The position numbers were made by a program, and so were the translations under genes. Positions 23,991-37,000 of a DNA stretch of 64,000 nucleotides are shown here, piece after piece. The notes below the pieces were generated by a model. It saw only the letters and a program-made list of their open reading frames with translations, searched no databases and was not told where the DNA came from. This DNA is from Holothuria scabra. Lineage: Eukaryota; Echinodermata; Holothuroidea; Aspidochirotida; Holothuriidae. Where the stretch lies: the NCBI GenBank assembly GCA_037179385.1, contig CM074195.1, positions 32,816,222 through 32,880,221 on the forward strand, given 5' to 3'. Numbering within the stretch: the stretch's first letter is position 1; each line of letters opens with the position of its first letter.

Positions 23991-24390
23991 GTGATAAAAT
24001 TTTAAATTCCAGTCTGATTTTTAAACTCACGATGTTAAGAACGAACGACACATTGTAGATATTGATAAACATGACGAATTGTTATTGTCACATCGATCCA
24101 CAAGGGGCCGATGGATCAAGTCATGAATTGTATTTGCATACCATGCACTTAAGTAAGATTGCAAAGTATACTGTTGGGTACCCAAAGGGTAATACACTTC
24201 GGGTACCGGGGTACGAATTTCCTACCCGGTGCAAACACTACCGCAAATATTTTGCTGTAGGGGTCTATGAATTTTCTCCTACAGGATTGTTGAATTTTAA
24301 TATCTATGTACTGTACATGTAGAATTCCTTATCAATTGTAAACTTAATTGAGTCAGTTTCCTGCAGTGGTATACTCCGTTTTTTTTTCAG

Positions 24391-25083
24391 ACGTACTGTA
24401 CCAGTACTTTGCCTGTTTCAAGATGGCAAGCTGTGACATTCAGGATGAGACAGCTGCTGTAGTCTGTCATCCTTCAACGGTTTCACCTTTGCCACTGTCG
24501 GTCTCTCCTGGAAGGGTACCATATTATGGGGGATCTCTACCAGAACGTCACCGACAAGCCTTGTTCCAACAGCAAAAACAGAGGGCCTTGTCTGCTCGAA
24601 GATCCCGAACAACAAGCTGGTCCCACAGGTTGAGCCACTCATTCACACTTGTCAGTGACGATGGGATATCATCTCATTTTTCTCAGGAGAGCTTACTGAG
24701 CCCAAGATTACCAGTAGATGGCACAAGTGAATTGTCAGATGAGGACGAGGTGGATCTATCAATACACAGAACGTTCTGGCAACTTTTTCGCAACAACATG
24801 TTTCAGTTTGGATTGGAACTATTGTATGCCACGGAGACTGCTCTTGTCACTCCAATCCTCCTGAAACTTGGTCTTCCAGATGAGTTGTACAGCATAACAT
24901 GGATGGTCAGCCCCATTCTAGGGGTCATCTTTACCCCCATTGTAGGTTCCATGAGTGATAGATGTAGGTCAAGATGGGGCAGAAGACGTCCCTTTGTACT
25001 ATCCTTTACTGTTGGTATGATTATTGGACTCACCCTGCTTTTAAATGGTGGAGACCTTGGAATGTTACTTGGTGATACTGAAG
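24391..25083 (+). CDS. SLC45-like: SLC45-like exon 1 (5' UTR end, start codon, N-terminus to TM3)
   Basis: A pyrimidine tract and AG at 24389-24390 look like a splice acceptor, so the exon probably starts at 24391 and the ATG at 24423 follows 32 nt of UTR. An upstream non-coding exon is therefore likely but not located. The frame is open a little upstream (from 24348), but the ATG just before the family-like part (context caagATGG) is the simplest start. Residues 1-220 cover the Ser-rich cytosolic tail, TM1 (about 122-146), TM2 (about 158-176), the RWGRRRP loop and TM3 (about 191-207). It ends GAAG|gtaggt, phase 1. Confidence 0.92.
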
Positions 25084-28000
25084 GTAGGTTTCATGCTGTG
25101 CTGTTTGATATGTTAATCGGTGGGTCGGTGGTTAGGTCGGTCGGTCAATGCAGGCCATGACCTTTTTCCCAGTTGCTGCTCACTTGCTTGTTTTCCCTAC
25201 TCCAGTGCTTATGCTAAACACCAAGCACAGTGGCAGTAGGTTCCATTATTAAAGTCAGTGTGACCTAGAACTTCAGACCTTCGGTTGTATAGGTACTGTA
25301 TATGTACCTGTTATATCTTTGAGAGACACCTACCTGACACAGAGTTAGACTGACTGCATGGTCAAGTGGTTTGAGCATCAGACTTGCTGTCGGTAGGTCT
25401 GTAGTTGGAGCCCTGGCTGGGTCATAACAAAGACTAAAAACGGAACCTACTGCCACTGTGCTAACCTATACTAACCTGACAAAGAGTTAACTCAAGATTG
25501 ATAGTTCAAATATGGTTCACTTGAACAAAAGATAATAAAAGGATAGTTTAGAACTGAATATATTTTTAATACAGTATGTTAAAGGGAACATGTGTTAGGA
25601 ATTCTGGCAAACTTTTATTCCACCCTTTCCTATAGAATCTGGACAGCAAGTGATGTGGTGTGATTTCAGTCGGCCACATGTGGGGTCTATCACCTTTTAA
25701 TCATTCAACTTCCTTGCCTACCTGTATCATGGATGGTTGTACACTGAATTGTACTGTATCTCGATTCCTTCAATTTCACTGAATCTGTGAGTTTTAAATT
25801 CAAGAAGTAAAATTAAATACAAGAAATGAAAATGGTCTAAGGCTAATCATTAGGCATAAGGTTGCCTCTATACAATTTATACCCGACACCCCACTTTTCG
25901 TTGAAAAAGTGATGTTACAGCAAGGTCAGCTCGACTTCCTATTATCAGCTTTCTGTCAATAGAAGCTGCCATGTCCAGCACTATGTAAACAAAGAGTCCC
26001 ACTGAAAACATCATTCATAAAGGCAGAGACTGTTTATTCAGTGCAAGCAAAGTTTGCAACCAGAGCTGCCTCAGCAGACCAGGACAATAGGCTTATCTCT
26101 TTGGACACATGTAGGCTGGTTGTGCTGGCACTGAAGCATGATGAATTGTGTAAACAGTGACCAGACTGCATAGAGGTAGCTTATTCCTAATGTGGACCCC
26201 ACTAATGGCTGCCTACAGTCACTAAACACACACGCTGATTGGATTCATTCACATTTGTTTCAGGATATGTATTAAAGAAATTGAAAAAGACAAAATCTCT
26301 ACATAATATGAACTTGAAGCAAGTAGTTGTGATGTTGTAGATTTACATTGTACTTTAAGCAAATTTTGTTTTTTTTTATAATTTAACCTCCAATTTTATG
26401 AAAGTAAACTTGATGTTATAAAGTGCACCCTGTGCAATGAAAATTTAAATGCTTTATGTGACTTCAGGGCTAATGCATCCTGTATCAATCCAAGGTCCAC
26501 TAATAGGATGATCAATACAGAAAAACAAAACATTGTTCAAGAATGTAAATTCTTAGCATCATACCTGCTTGCTTGGAAGTCCACCACACTTCATAGAAAA
26601 TGTGTCAATTTTAAATGCTTATAAATACTTCAGGAACCAAACTCGGAAAATGATATAATTTCACCAGAATGCTAAGAATGTGTTCCCCTTTAAGGTATCA
26701 AACATTAATTTGGTACTGGTCCTACTGGACTATTCATTTCACTTTGAACTGAATCCCAATGATAATTCTGCCCATGGCAAGTCCTAATCCTAAGACTAAT
26801 GCTAAACTTATTCTGTACAAACTTGAATTAGAAACCCATGCTACCTCTAATTAGATCAAGTGTAAATTGTGTGAAACTTAGTCATTTGGGCATTCCCTCT
26901 TTGCACTCCAAGACTTGCTGAGTTTCTTTTTCATTGTTATACCCCCTCCCTTCCTTGAAAGCAACTCCTTTCTGCTTAATTTATACAATTCAGTCCCCTT
27001 CAACTATTTTTTCACCCTAAACCCAGAGGCATTTTGAACAAAGGTAGAAACAACTCCTTGAAACAATTGTAAGTGTATTGCACAGTGGAGTAAGAGGGGG
27101 CATCTCCCCCCCCCAGATTTTGTCCTTGCCCTGCCACTTGTCCCTTTACTGTACTTGTCCCCCAAGTTAGGTCAGTTAGGAGTAGAGTTAACTGATAACC
27201 TTGCCACCCCGACTTGCCCCTCCACAAGTAAGTTCAGTTAGGAGTTGGTTTAACTGAAAAAAAAAAATTAATATACCTTTCCAGAAACTTAATTTTTGAT
27301 TTATTTAGAGAATTGCTAAAACCTCAGAGCCTCTGGAGTCTTGGCCCCCTGGGCCCTTTCACCCAGGAACAGGTGCCTTTGGCTCGGTTTTGCACTGTGC
27401 CTGAAAATTTTTGCACCCTCAGCATTATCCTTTACCCATTTTTTCCCCCCCAACCACCCCATTTTAACACTCTAGAGCTGCCGTTGATTGCACGAGTATT
27501 CAAGATTTGTCCTGATTAGGTGTAGCAGGGACTTTTCCTAATCAAATTTTTCAATTCTGCATTATAGTACTGTAGCTCATCATGTTGATCTATGTTGTCA
27601 TTATGATGCCTTTTTCTGTATGTATGTATGTCTGTCTGTTTTTCTGCCTGTATTTTGTCTTCCACTTTTGGAAAAAGCCCTGGCAGCTGTAGTCAGGTAC
27701 CAAGCTTTTAGCAATTTTTTTCATAGTTCAGAGGGGCACAACACAGCAAGGGCTTGAAAGTTATGGTACTGTAACAACAAGGTCAAAGTCACCTGGGGCC
27801 TTCAATTCCTTTTGGTTGCTTTTAAACCTTTCAATTTTGGCAGGTACAGTAGTGTTTAGTAGATAATGGGCCATCAAAGTTGTTCTTTAGGTCACCATCA
27901 AAATTATCATTTATTTCAAAGGCTTATGTAATAGGGTTGAAACAATTTAGGAGGAAAGTTGTGCTTTTTATGGCAGAATTTGATGTGTTCCAATATTCCT

Positions 28001-31000
28001 ATGTCGTGTTCAAATTTGAATTTGCCCCTTGTCATGTTTCAATTTCCAGTAAAACTGGAGTAATTGTCATAGCATTGACAATGTTTTCATTTGTCTCTTG
28101 AAGTAATGGATTTTTTCAGGACTCTTGAAGAAAAAGATGGTTGTTTGTAAATTATTTAAAGGTTACAGTCAGTTGACATCCTACTGTAAATGTTGAGATA
28201 GGGTTTTTAAATTTGTTACTGTAGGCATTGTCAGTTTTGGCCTAGAATTAAACAGTAAGTTTGTATTAATTTAAGTTTTAACTTGCTTGCTTTATGACCC
28301 AAGAAGTCTTCCAGCCATATATATTACCATACATTCCCTAATAAATGCCCGGGGGGGGGGGGGGGATTACATGATACTGTACAAATCTGCATCCACAGTA
28401 CAGTAACTCAAGTCATATTCAAATGATCTTTTCCCTTTCTTTTATTAGATAAACATGTCGTTGGACTTGTCATTACCTTGCTTGGCATTTTCTTGATGGA
28501 TTTCAGTTCAAACTCTGGTGATTGCCCTGCAAGGGCATACCTTATAGACGTCTGCAGCATAAATGACACAGAATTTGCTCTCAGTCTGCGAACTCTACTT
28601 GGGGGTATGTATACACAGTGGTGTTGAGTGCTGTATGGGTGTTGAGTGCTTTATCAGTTTCTCATTTATGTGTTATATTCCGTAATTTATGTTAGAAATG
28701 GGATCACGACTTAAAAGTAAATGCAGGATTTCCCCTGGCAATCTTTTTGTGAGGGAGCCTTGTTACAGATTTTGGCTACCACCTCCCGGAAAATTGTTCT
28801 CACTGTACTAGCTATTTGGAAAGTAACTAGACAACCGGTACTTGCAAGTACAAATCGAAGCCTCTGAAGATGGTACGAAACAAAGATGAAACGTCCATAT
28901 ACGCTCCCTGATTTTATTATTGAAAACTGAGTGAGATGCAATAAGTTGCAAATGGCTTGCTAAGCTCACTTCTTGAGAGCAAAAAATATTCTGCTGCCAA
29001 ATTTTTATACTCAACCTGTGAAAGAAGCGTATCTTCCAAGCAGTCAACAGAAAGCCGTGACACGGTTGTAGCGCATATTTGACCATTTGAGCATGCGCAG
29101 TCAAAACCGAGACTGCTAGAGTGAATTTATGTGAAAGATTTGCGTGTTAAACAAACGGACATTTTCAAAAGAGTTGTTGTTGCTTCAAAAGCAGCCTTAG
29201 ACTGTGCAGCGGCTTTCAAGTCAGCACGTCAGCGTAACAGTCGGTCAATCATTCGACAACAGTGTACTTAACGGCAAGGCACTGAAGTCAGATGGTATTG
29301 AAGTACAGGTAAGCAGTACACGTTTTGTTTGCGTTCCCATTCCTATACGTGTACGTCCATAATGAATGTATATGCTTGATTACGGATGGATTTTGAAAAA
29401 TTCTGAAATTCGCGTGCGGAACAGTTTGCTTGGCTAATAATTTAATGTTGTACTTGTGCGCAGGAGAACCTATATCGAACCTTGCAAGCAGGCGAAAAAC
29501 TCTTTTTCATGCGTAGCGGTTCGTTATGGCAATACGTTCGTGCGAAATTTGTGTGCATGAGAAGGTATACCGAGTCGCATATAAAGCAGTCGAAAAAGCA
29601 CGTGACAAGTAGAGCAATCCCTACAATCAAAGCTGTAGGCTTCGATTAATTAGTCCTCCCTCCCTACTGGTGTCAAAGCTGGCATCATTTTACCCCATTG
29701 ACTAGTAGACCTACCACTTTATAAGTTACTGTACAACCATTTAAACCCTGGGAAAGCCCCTTTATAAAACAGTCCTAAAGTTTGTTTTGAGAAACTAAAA
29801 TCACCACAAGTACTGTATTGCAGGCCTTGAGTTATAGATTTTCCAGCTGTGTTACAAATCACCCTCGTCAGGAAATTAAGGAGTGTGGTAGCTGTGCTGT
29901 TTTATTTAACTGATACTTTTAGTGTAGTCCCCTTTCTTTAATTTAGGTGTGCAAAATATAGCACTACTCACAGTGATTTGAGGTAGGTGATGGTGAGTGA
30001 TCATACTTGCATGCCTCAAAATTAAAGGCCTGGTATTGTGATGAATAATTGGATGGGATTTAATGAAATCATCACAAATGCAGTGTCATCTAGATACTGT
30101 TGAATGGTTCAAGTCCTTCACTTACTTCACCTTTTATGACCCGTAGGTGGACAAAACCCTGTGTATATTCTACACCCCCAGCACACAGGAGCGCCGGGGT
30201 ATAGTGTAGTAGTCTTTGAATGTAAATTGTTTGAGGCAGTATGAATATATTCAGTACACACAAAGTGTGCGAAGGTAAAATAACTGCACTTAACATAGCT
30301 GACTATACTTGTTAATGTTAACCAACCAGATAGAAGTGTTATATTTCAAACAATGTCAATCATAATGCATGAACTGTGTTAAGAAATCTAGGGCTATACT
30401 CAAATGTTGTTAGGCACGAAATGGCAGCATTTTTGCCATGTTTATTTTTTCACCCTGTGGTTGTTCTTTCCATGACTTTTTCCCCCAAATGATTTGTTAA
30501 GTTACTACAGTTAGTTGAAGTTTTGTGGCCTACAGTAGTTTCTGATGAATTTAAGTGAATAGTGTGTCATTTGATATGTCCTAAAATTTTTGAAATGTTG
30601 TTGTATGATGGCAGAAATGAATTGAATTGAGAATTGAGCAGAACACTCTTCATCTTCATATTCAAAAGCAAAATTACATGGCACAATTTTACTACATTTA
30701 CCATTTATTGTCAATTTTTCTTTGTCAATCAGGTGTTGGAGGAGGCTTGGGTTACATTTTAAATGGCATAAACTGGGAGACTACTTTCTTATCTGTGATT
30801 GGACACCAGGAACGAATCATCTTCACTATGATTGGTACTTTAGCAACGCTTTCATTCATTCTAAATTTATCCAGCATTCCAGAGGTACCATTAGATGCCA
30901 TTACATCCCTAGATACAGGAGGAGAAAATCATGAAGTTTTTGATGAAAACACTCCGCTTCTATCAGGATCTCCAAGTCCAAGGACAAAACTGATGGCTGG

Positions 31001-34000
31001 TCGAGCACACTTAACTTCCCTTAATGATTCTATGCCTAGTGTTGTGACAGGAGCTGATAGTCCCACCCCAGACGTGTTAATGGCACCAAATGGAAAGATG
31101 ACACATAATAAAATGGAGGGTGCCAATGAGGGGGAACCTGGCTCACTTAAAGAACTTTTTCTATCTATAATTTACATGCCCAAAGAGTTGGCTCATCTCT
31201 GCGTTAATCATTTCCTAGGATGGCTGTCTTATCTGGTTGTCCTCTTATTCTTCACAGACTACATGGCTCAGGCAGTTTACAAAGGTAAGTCTTGGTCATA
31301 AACAACCCAAGGAAAAAAAGTAGGGCCACACAAACGTTTTGTTTGGCCCTAGTTTCAATCAGAGTTCAAATATTCTTTTCAAGGTAACATACTGAACAAG
31401 CTCCAAAAGTTTTTAGCTTACAGTAGTAAAGGGATTATCAGAGTTTGTTTTAGCAAGTTGTTCCACAATTTTAATTCTGCACCACCATCATACTATATAT
31501 GGAGTTCAAACTAACAAAAACTAGTCCATCATCATAGTCTGGCATCTGATTGGTTAGTGTATGGATGAAGCTGTGTAGCCTTGCATCTCTGTGGAATTTT
31601 GTTTAATACCCAAACAAAATAACAAGATCTCCATTCAACAGTTATTATCACACAATGAATGTCTCCTCGCACTTAGAAGATATCTTCATTGTCTGCTGAT
31701 TGCAGAAAATAGTCAGTTACAGACGGAAAAACAAATTTAAGTGCTAGAGCAAAAGCATTACCAGCTCATCTGCTTAGAGATCCAAACTCTGGTTTTGGAA
31801 TCATAAACTGGGTATCTGTTACCAAATCCAATTAAATTTGATTTCTGTGAACATGGCTGATTTATTCTCAGTGAGATATGAACCCTTCTTTGCATGATTA
31901 AAGGCTTCCTGTTCATAATCTAAACAAAAGGTTAACTCTGCAATCACTGGACATTTGAGTGACTTATCTGCTGTGTTAATACTGTAGGTTGTGTAATCAA
32001 CTGGAAAAAGTCCTTCACAGGCCAGGGTTTAAGTGCTATTCTAGAAGTGATAGTGGTTCCCTACAGCAAATGAATGAACAGATAAGGAGGATCGTATTAC
32101 ACCCGACCTCCCCTCTGATTGCCCTTTCAATTATTGTAATTATGGTATGGGTGACAGTATGTTATTAAAATTTGAAAATATTGCATAATGTACAGTTCAC
32201 TTTTTTTAGATTTAATTTTGAATGTGGCAGGTGTTCCAATTGCTGGTTACCTCATTTACTCACTTGGAAGGCGAACTCAAGTGGTTAGACCCTCAACGAT
32301 TACACCTGTTCCTCTATGAAAACATGCTTGTTATCTCCATGATTGCATTGTTATAAAGTCTATTCTAAAAAATTTTGTTATCGTTTGCTTCCTTGCATTA
32401 TTTGTGAAGGATCCCTTAATTTTTTCCTTCTTAGCAAAACAGCAACTGGCCAGACTTTTTAGGAAAAACAGTATCTTGAAGATTGCATTGATATTATGTA
32501 TCTTTAGTTCTAGTGTGTAATTTCTCATGTTGTTTGTGAAGGACCACTTGTGTCTTAGCAAAGGAGCAAATGATCAGCTGTTTTCGGAAAGACAACATCT
32601 TTAAGATGTCATTGTTTTCATGTTTCTATTGTGTAATTTCTGAAATTATGTTTGTGAAGGCTATTTTTTGAGTGTCTGAAAATGGACTATTTACTCTTTA
32701 GAAAAGAGAGTGTCATCTTCAAGATTTGTGTCTTGTCTAGAAATTTTAATGTTGTGTAATTTCTATCAGTTTTTGTTTAGGATTGCTTAATTGTGTTTCT
32801 CTGGGCAAAAAAGCAAAAATTGAGTCAGTGACCTATTTTCGGGTCTAACATATAATAATGATAATAATAAGTCTTATATAGTGCAGAATCCAGAAGAAAA
32901 CAATGCTCAATGTGCTTCACAGAAGCTGAAAAAGTAGAGAAGTTAGACACATTGAGAGAAAAGGAAGGTTTTGAGGTACCTTTTAAACTGGTCAAGAGAA
33001 TCTAAAGACCTGAGCTTCAGAGGAAGTGAATCCCAAAGGCAGGGCATGGCGTGGTGGAAAGAACGATCCCCAAAGGTCTTTGTACGAGAAGCTGGAACAT
33101 TTAAATGGAAGAGAGAGCGCGATTGGGAGGATCTAATCCTAGTTGATGGATGTAAGACATCAGATTTATAGGTTGGGGGACCAACTTTAAGACCTGGAAA
33201 GGCTAGGAGAAGTAATTTGTAGTTCACACGCTGTTTAACAGGCAACCAGTGTAGCTCATTCAAAAGTGGAGTAATGTGAGAATGACGGTTTGCCCTGTTG
33301 ACAATTCTAGTGGCAGTATTCTGGATAGTTTGAAGCCTAGGGAAGTGATTCGAGCATACACCGAACATTTAAGAGTTAGCATAATCAAGGTGACTGGAAA
33401 TGACTGCATGAATGAGTTTCTCGGTGGCTGACTTATCAAGATACTGTACTTACGAAGAAGGTCTACTTGTCTAATGTGGTACATAGTAGTTTTACACAGG
33501 TACTTTTCATGATAATCCATGGATAGATGATAATCCATATACACACCGAGATTACGTTCGACAGACTGTGTGTTAACAGTATTATCACCAACAAGCAGTG
33601 AAACCGACTCAACACCTGGGTTGGCTACCAAAGGGCTTCTGAAAATAATTACTCCAGTTTTGTCATCATTTAGCTTGAGAAAGTTTCTTCACATCCACAA
33701 CCTAACATCACGAATACATGCCTCCATCTTAGTAACAGCATAGTCAAGGTCAGTAGGGTGGAAAGTGATATACAATTGTGTATCATCGGCGTAAAACATA
33801 TACTTAATATGATGGGCACCTATCAGTTTACCAAGAGCCAAGGTATATAAAGTAAAAAGGACAGGGCCCAGAATTGACCCTTGGGGTACCCGTGGCAGAG
33901 CACATGGGTACAGGAGCTAGTCTGAGATATGTGGATGGTCTGTAACCGGTGCTCTAAGTATGATTTAAACCAATCAAGCACTGTTCCACGTACATTGAAC

Positions 34001-37000
34001 TCTGTGTCCGACTTGTGTAGTAATAACTCATGGTCGACTGTGTCGAATGCTGCAGACAGATCAAGTAATACCAATAAAACACATTTCCTATTGTCAAGAG
34101 CAGAGAGAATATCACTCTTTACCTTAAGCAGGGCCGACTCTGTAGTAAAACCAGGGCGGTAGGCGGATTGAAATGGGTCTAAGCAGTTATTGCGTTCAGT
34201 ATGAGATGAAAGTTGACTTAAAACAGCCCTTTCAATGACTTTTGATATAAAGGGTAGATTTGATACCTATTTTGTAAGTCGTTTACATTTAGGTTCTTCT
34301 TTTTAATAATTAGTTTGACTATGGCACATTTACACAAACTTGGAAAGAGACCAGTGGATATAGAAGTATTAACAATGTTACCTATAAAGGTGTCAAGCTC
34401 AAGTTTACAGTATTTGAGTTACCAAGTAGGTATCGAGTCCAGACAGCAATGTTTTGTTGGCATCCCAGGATTTATCTTCCACACTTCATCTGTCGAATGA
34501 CATATATCTACATAGTAGACTGTTTTGCATATTTTTTGTTCAGTCACATCCCTAATGCCTGCCAAAGTGAACAAAGAACAAATTCTTTTGGATGTTTATA
34601 AGTAAGTGTGGCCTTGAAACTGGTTGAATCTGTGTAAATATTCACAAGAAGGCAAAATCTGGGGTAGATGCGCACCGTTTAACAAGGTGTTTCATGATTG
34701 GCTTTTGCCATCGTATTGCATCAATTGTATTCATTGTTAGGGTTATGGATTAGGTTAGGGAGTATGATTATCGTTAGCCAGTTAGCAAATTTCTTGATAA
34801 ACAGTGCACATCGCCCCCAAATCTGGTCCCTTTAAATCATACAGTAGCCATGCCACCCACATAGTTGCTCTGTCATTGTTATACCCTCTCCCTGGTAGTA
34901 TCCACAGTACAGGTGGTGATCTAACACATTAATGACAGGACATCTCCAGTTTCAGTCTAGACTTCCAGTGTACGACTACAGGAGTACAAATACCCATTCA
35001 AAATTGATAGCAGGATTCTTGAGATAGCACGCTAATACTGTATGTCATATTGTGGTAATGAAGGTTGTGTCTAAAACTGGGTGCAGTCCCATTCGCTTTG
35101 GTGGTTTGTGTTTAAAACTGGACACAGTCTCTTTAATTTTAGCGAACAGTGGATTTGGATGCTCACAAGCTGAGAAAACAGAGTCAGCTCTACTTCCCAG
35201 GTGACATTCACATATGGGCTTCTTACGGGTCCCGTTTCTTGGCCCATATGGAACCCATATGACCCATATGGGATGGTTCGGTGGGGGTTTTTTCCAGTGA
35301 TGAAGTTGAGTCCTGACTCGGACTCGTGATTTCAGATTTTGAAGGGCTTAGCCATGGGGATTGAATTTTTCTCCCTTTAGAAAGTACAAGGACTCCAGTC
35401 ATAGAAAATTGAAAATTGACAGATTCGTGACTTGAAGACTTCAGACTCGGCTATATCACTGTTTATTTCTTCAAAACTCCAAGTTTAAATTGAAGATGCT
35501 TTAAGCCAAAGTTTGAGGTGGGTTCAGGGTGCAAAAGCTTGTTTCAAGGCCCATAGTTAGGTGAAATCTGAAGGGTTTTTGTCCTCTTTTCAAAAAACCA
35601 AGATAATTTTTTTTTTTATTGAAAATTGGATGAGAGGGGACAAATACCTCCTTACCCTGATGAAAGAAACACTGAATGCAGACAGCTGATTTGTCAACCA
35701 GTCGAATATGTGTATAATTCTACAGAACTATGAGCACAAGCATACGTAAAACTGGTGCAACCAGTCTTTGTAGCTCTCTGTGTCAGATTTCCAGAGAGAT
35801 CCCCATTTTACAGCAACTTTGTTTGCAAAGGTCTGTTACAAATGGAACCACATGGCAATAGGCCCTCTCCTGTGATAAAGCTAAGTTTGGGGGAGGATAA
35901 CTGGGATTCTTGCATGGATCAGTTTGGTTCAGAGGAGAACTTCATTTAACTAAGCCACCCCCTGTACCAATGCCATCATTTTTAAAGAGACAAATCTGGC
36001 AGTCAGATAATGGTAACAAATTCCTGGTCCTGGTATTAATTCCATCAACCTTAATGTTAATTGTAGTTTATTGTAATTGTATTTTTTTGGTTACCAATAC
36101 CACAGATTGCTGCAAACCACTGATACACTAAGGTACATACCATTACATGTGGGACTTCTGCTCAGTGCTTTCAGTTCATAAGTCCCACAAAGAAAATATT
36201 TGTCTGCTGGAAATTGCTGCTCTGTTTCCTCTGTTCCATCTGAAATCTGCCCCCAAAACTTGGGAAAGGGTTAAAATCCCCACTCATACTGTATTTTTAG
36301 CCCAGTGTGAACACTGCTACCAGCAACTCAAAACCCCTGCAGTAATCAGATTAAGTTCAGGTTTTGGATTGAATTCAACTATTCAGTGCAGGTAGACAAA
36401 AGGAATGAGACCCTACAAACACCTGACAATTAAATCTCAAGATCATGTAGTAAACAGATTTTTTGCATTAATTAGGCACCCTTGAGAGAAAAGCCAAACT
36501 GCAGCTCCCTTAATCAAGCCCCAGCAACTGGATCTTCATTTTGCAACAGTGTATAAGCAAGGGGGTATTCCTGCTTTTCTAATGAAAGTAGCTTCTGTAT
36601 AAGGAAGCCACGGTTTTGACCCAGGAACTTCTTTTTAGGCAATGTTTTGTTCTTTGTATTGTCCCTCCACTTTCCCTTTTCCCTTCCCTAACTAACCAAA
36701 TTGCCTTAACTTACTGTACCATTCCTTTCCTCCCACAGGTGACCCAACAGCGCCACCAGGATCAGCTGCCCGAGACCAGTATGATTATGGGGTCCAAATT
36801 GGCTGCTGGGGTCTCTGCATATTTTCATTCTCATGTGCATTGACTGCAGGTAATGTATTATGATGCATATTTATTCAAAGGTGGGATTTGATATCCAAAA
36901 GTTGAAAATCTGGAATTTGTAGTTTCTGGTAGAGGAGTGGATGTTTATACAGCATATAATAGGGATGCAATATTTTATGAGCTTTTCCAGCTGAGGAAAA

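Noticed and set aside
24418..25033. Minus-strand frames opposite SLC45 exon 1
   Set aside because: Shadows of the real exon with no family resemblance.
28861..28900. Second hammerhead-like string (CTGAAGATGG, CGAAAC, GAAACGTC)
   Set aside because: No proper stem II between CTGAAGA and GAAAC, and no PLE sequence around it.
28854..29648. Element with AATCGAAGCCT inverted ends
   Set aside because: Only 11 bp pair, the arms do not continue and no target duplication is seen.
32229..32320. Possible SLC45 exon: acceptor-like GTGGCAG then GVPIAGYLIYSLGRRTQVV
   Set aside because: It would end in a stop after about 29 codons, has no donor, and exons 3 and 4 already join in phase with continuous family sequence (VYK-GDPTAP).
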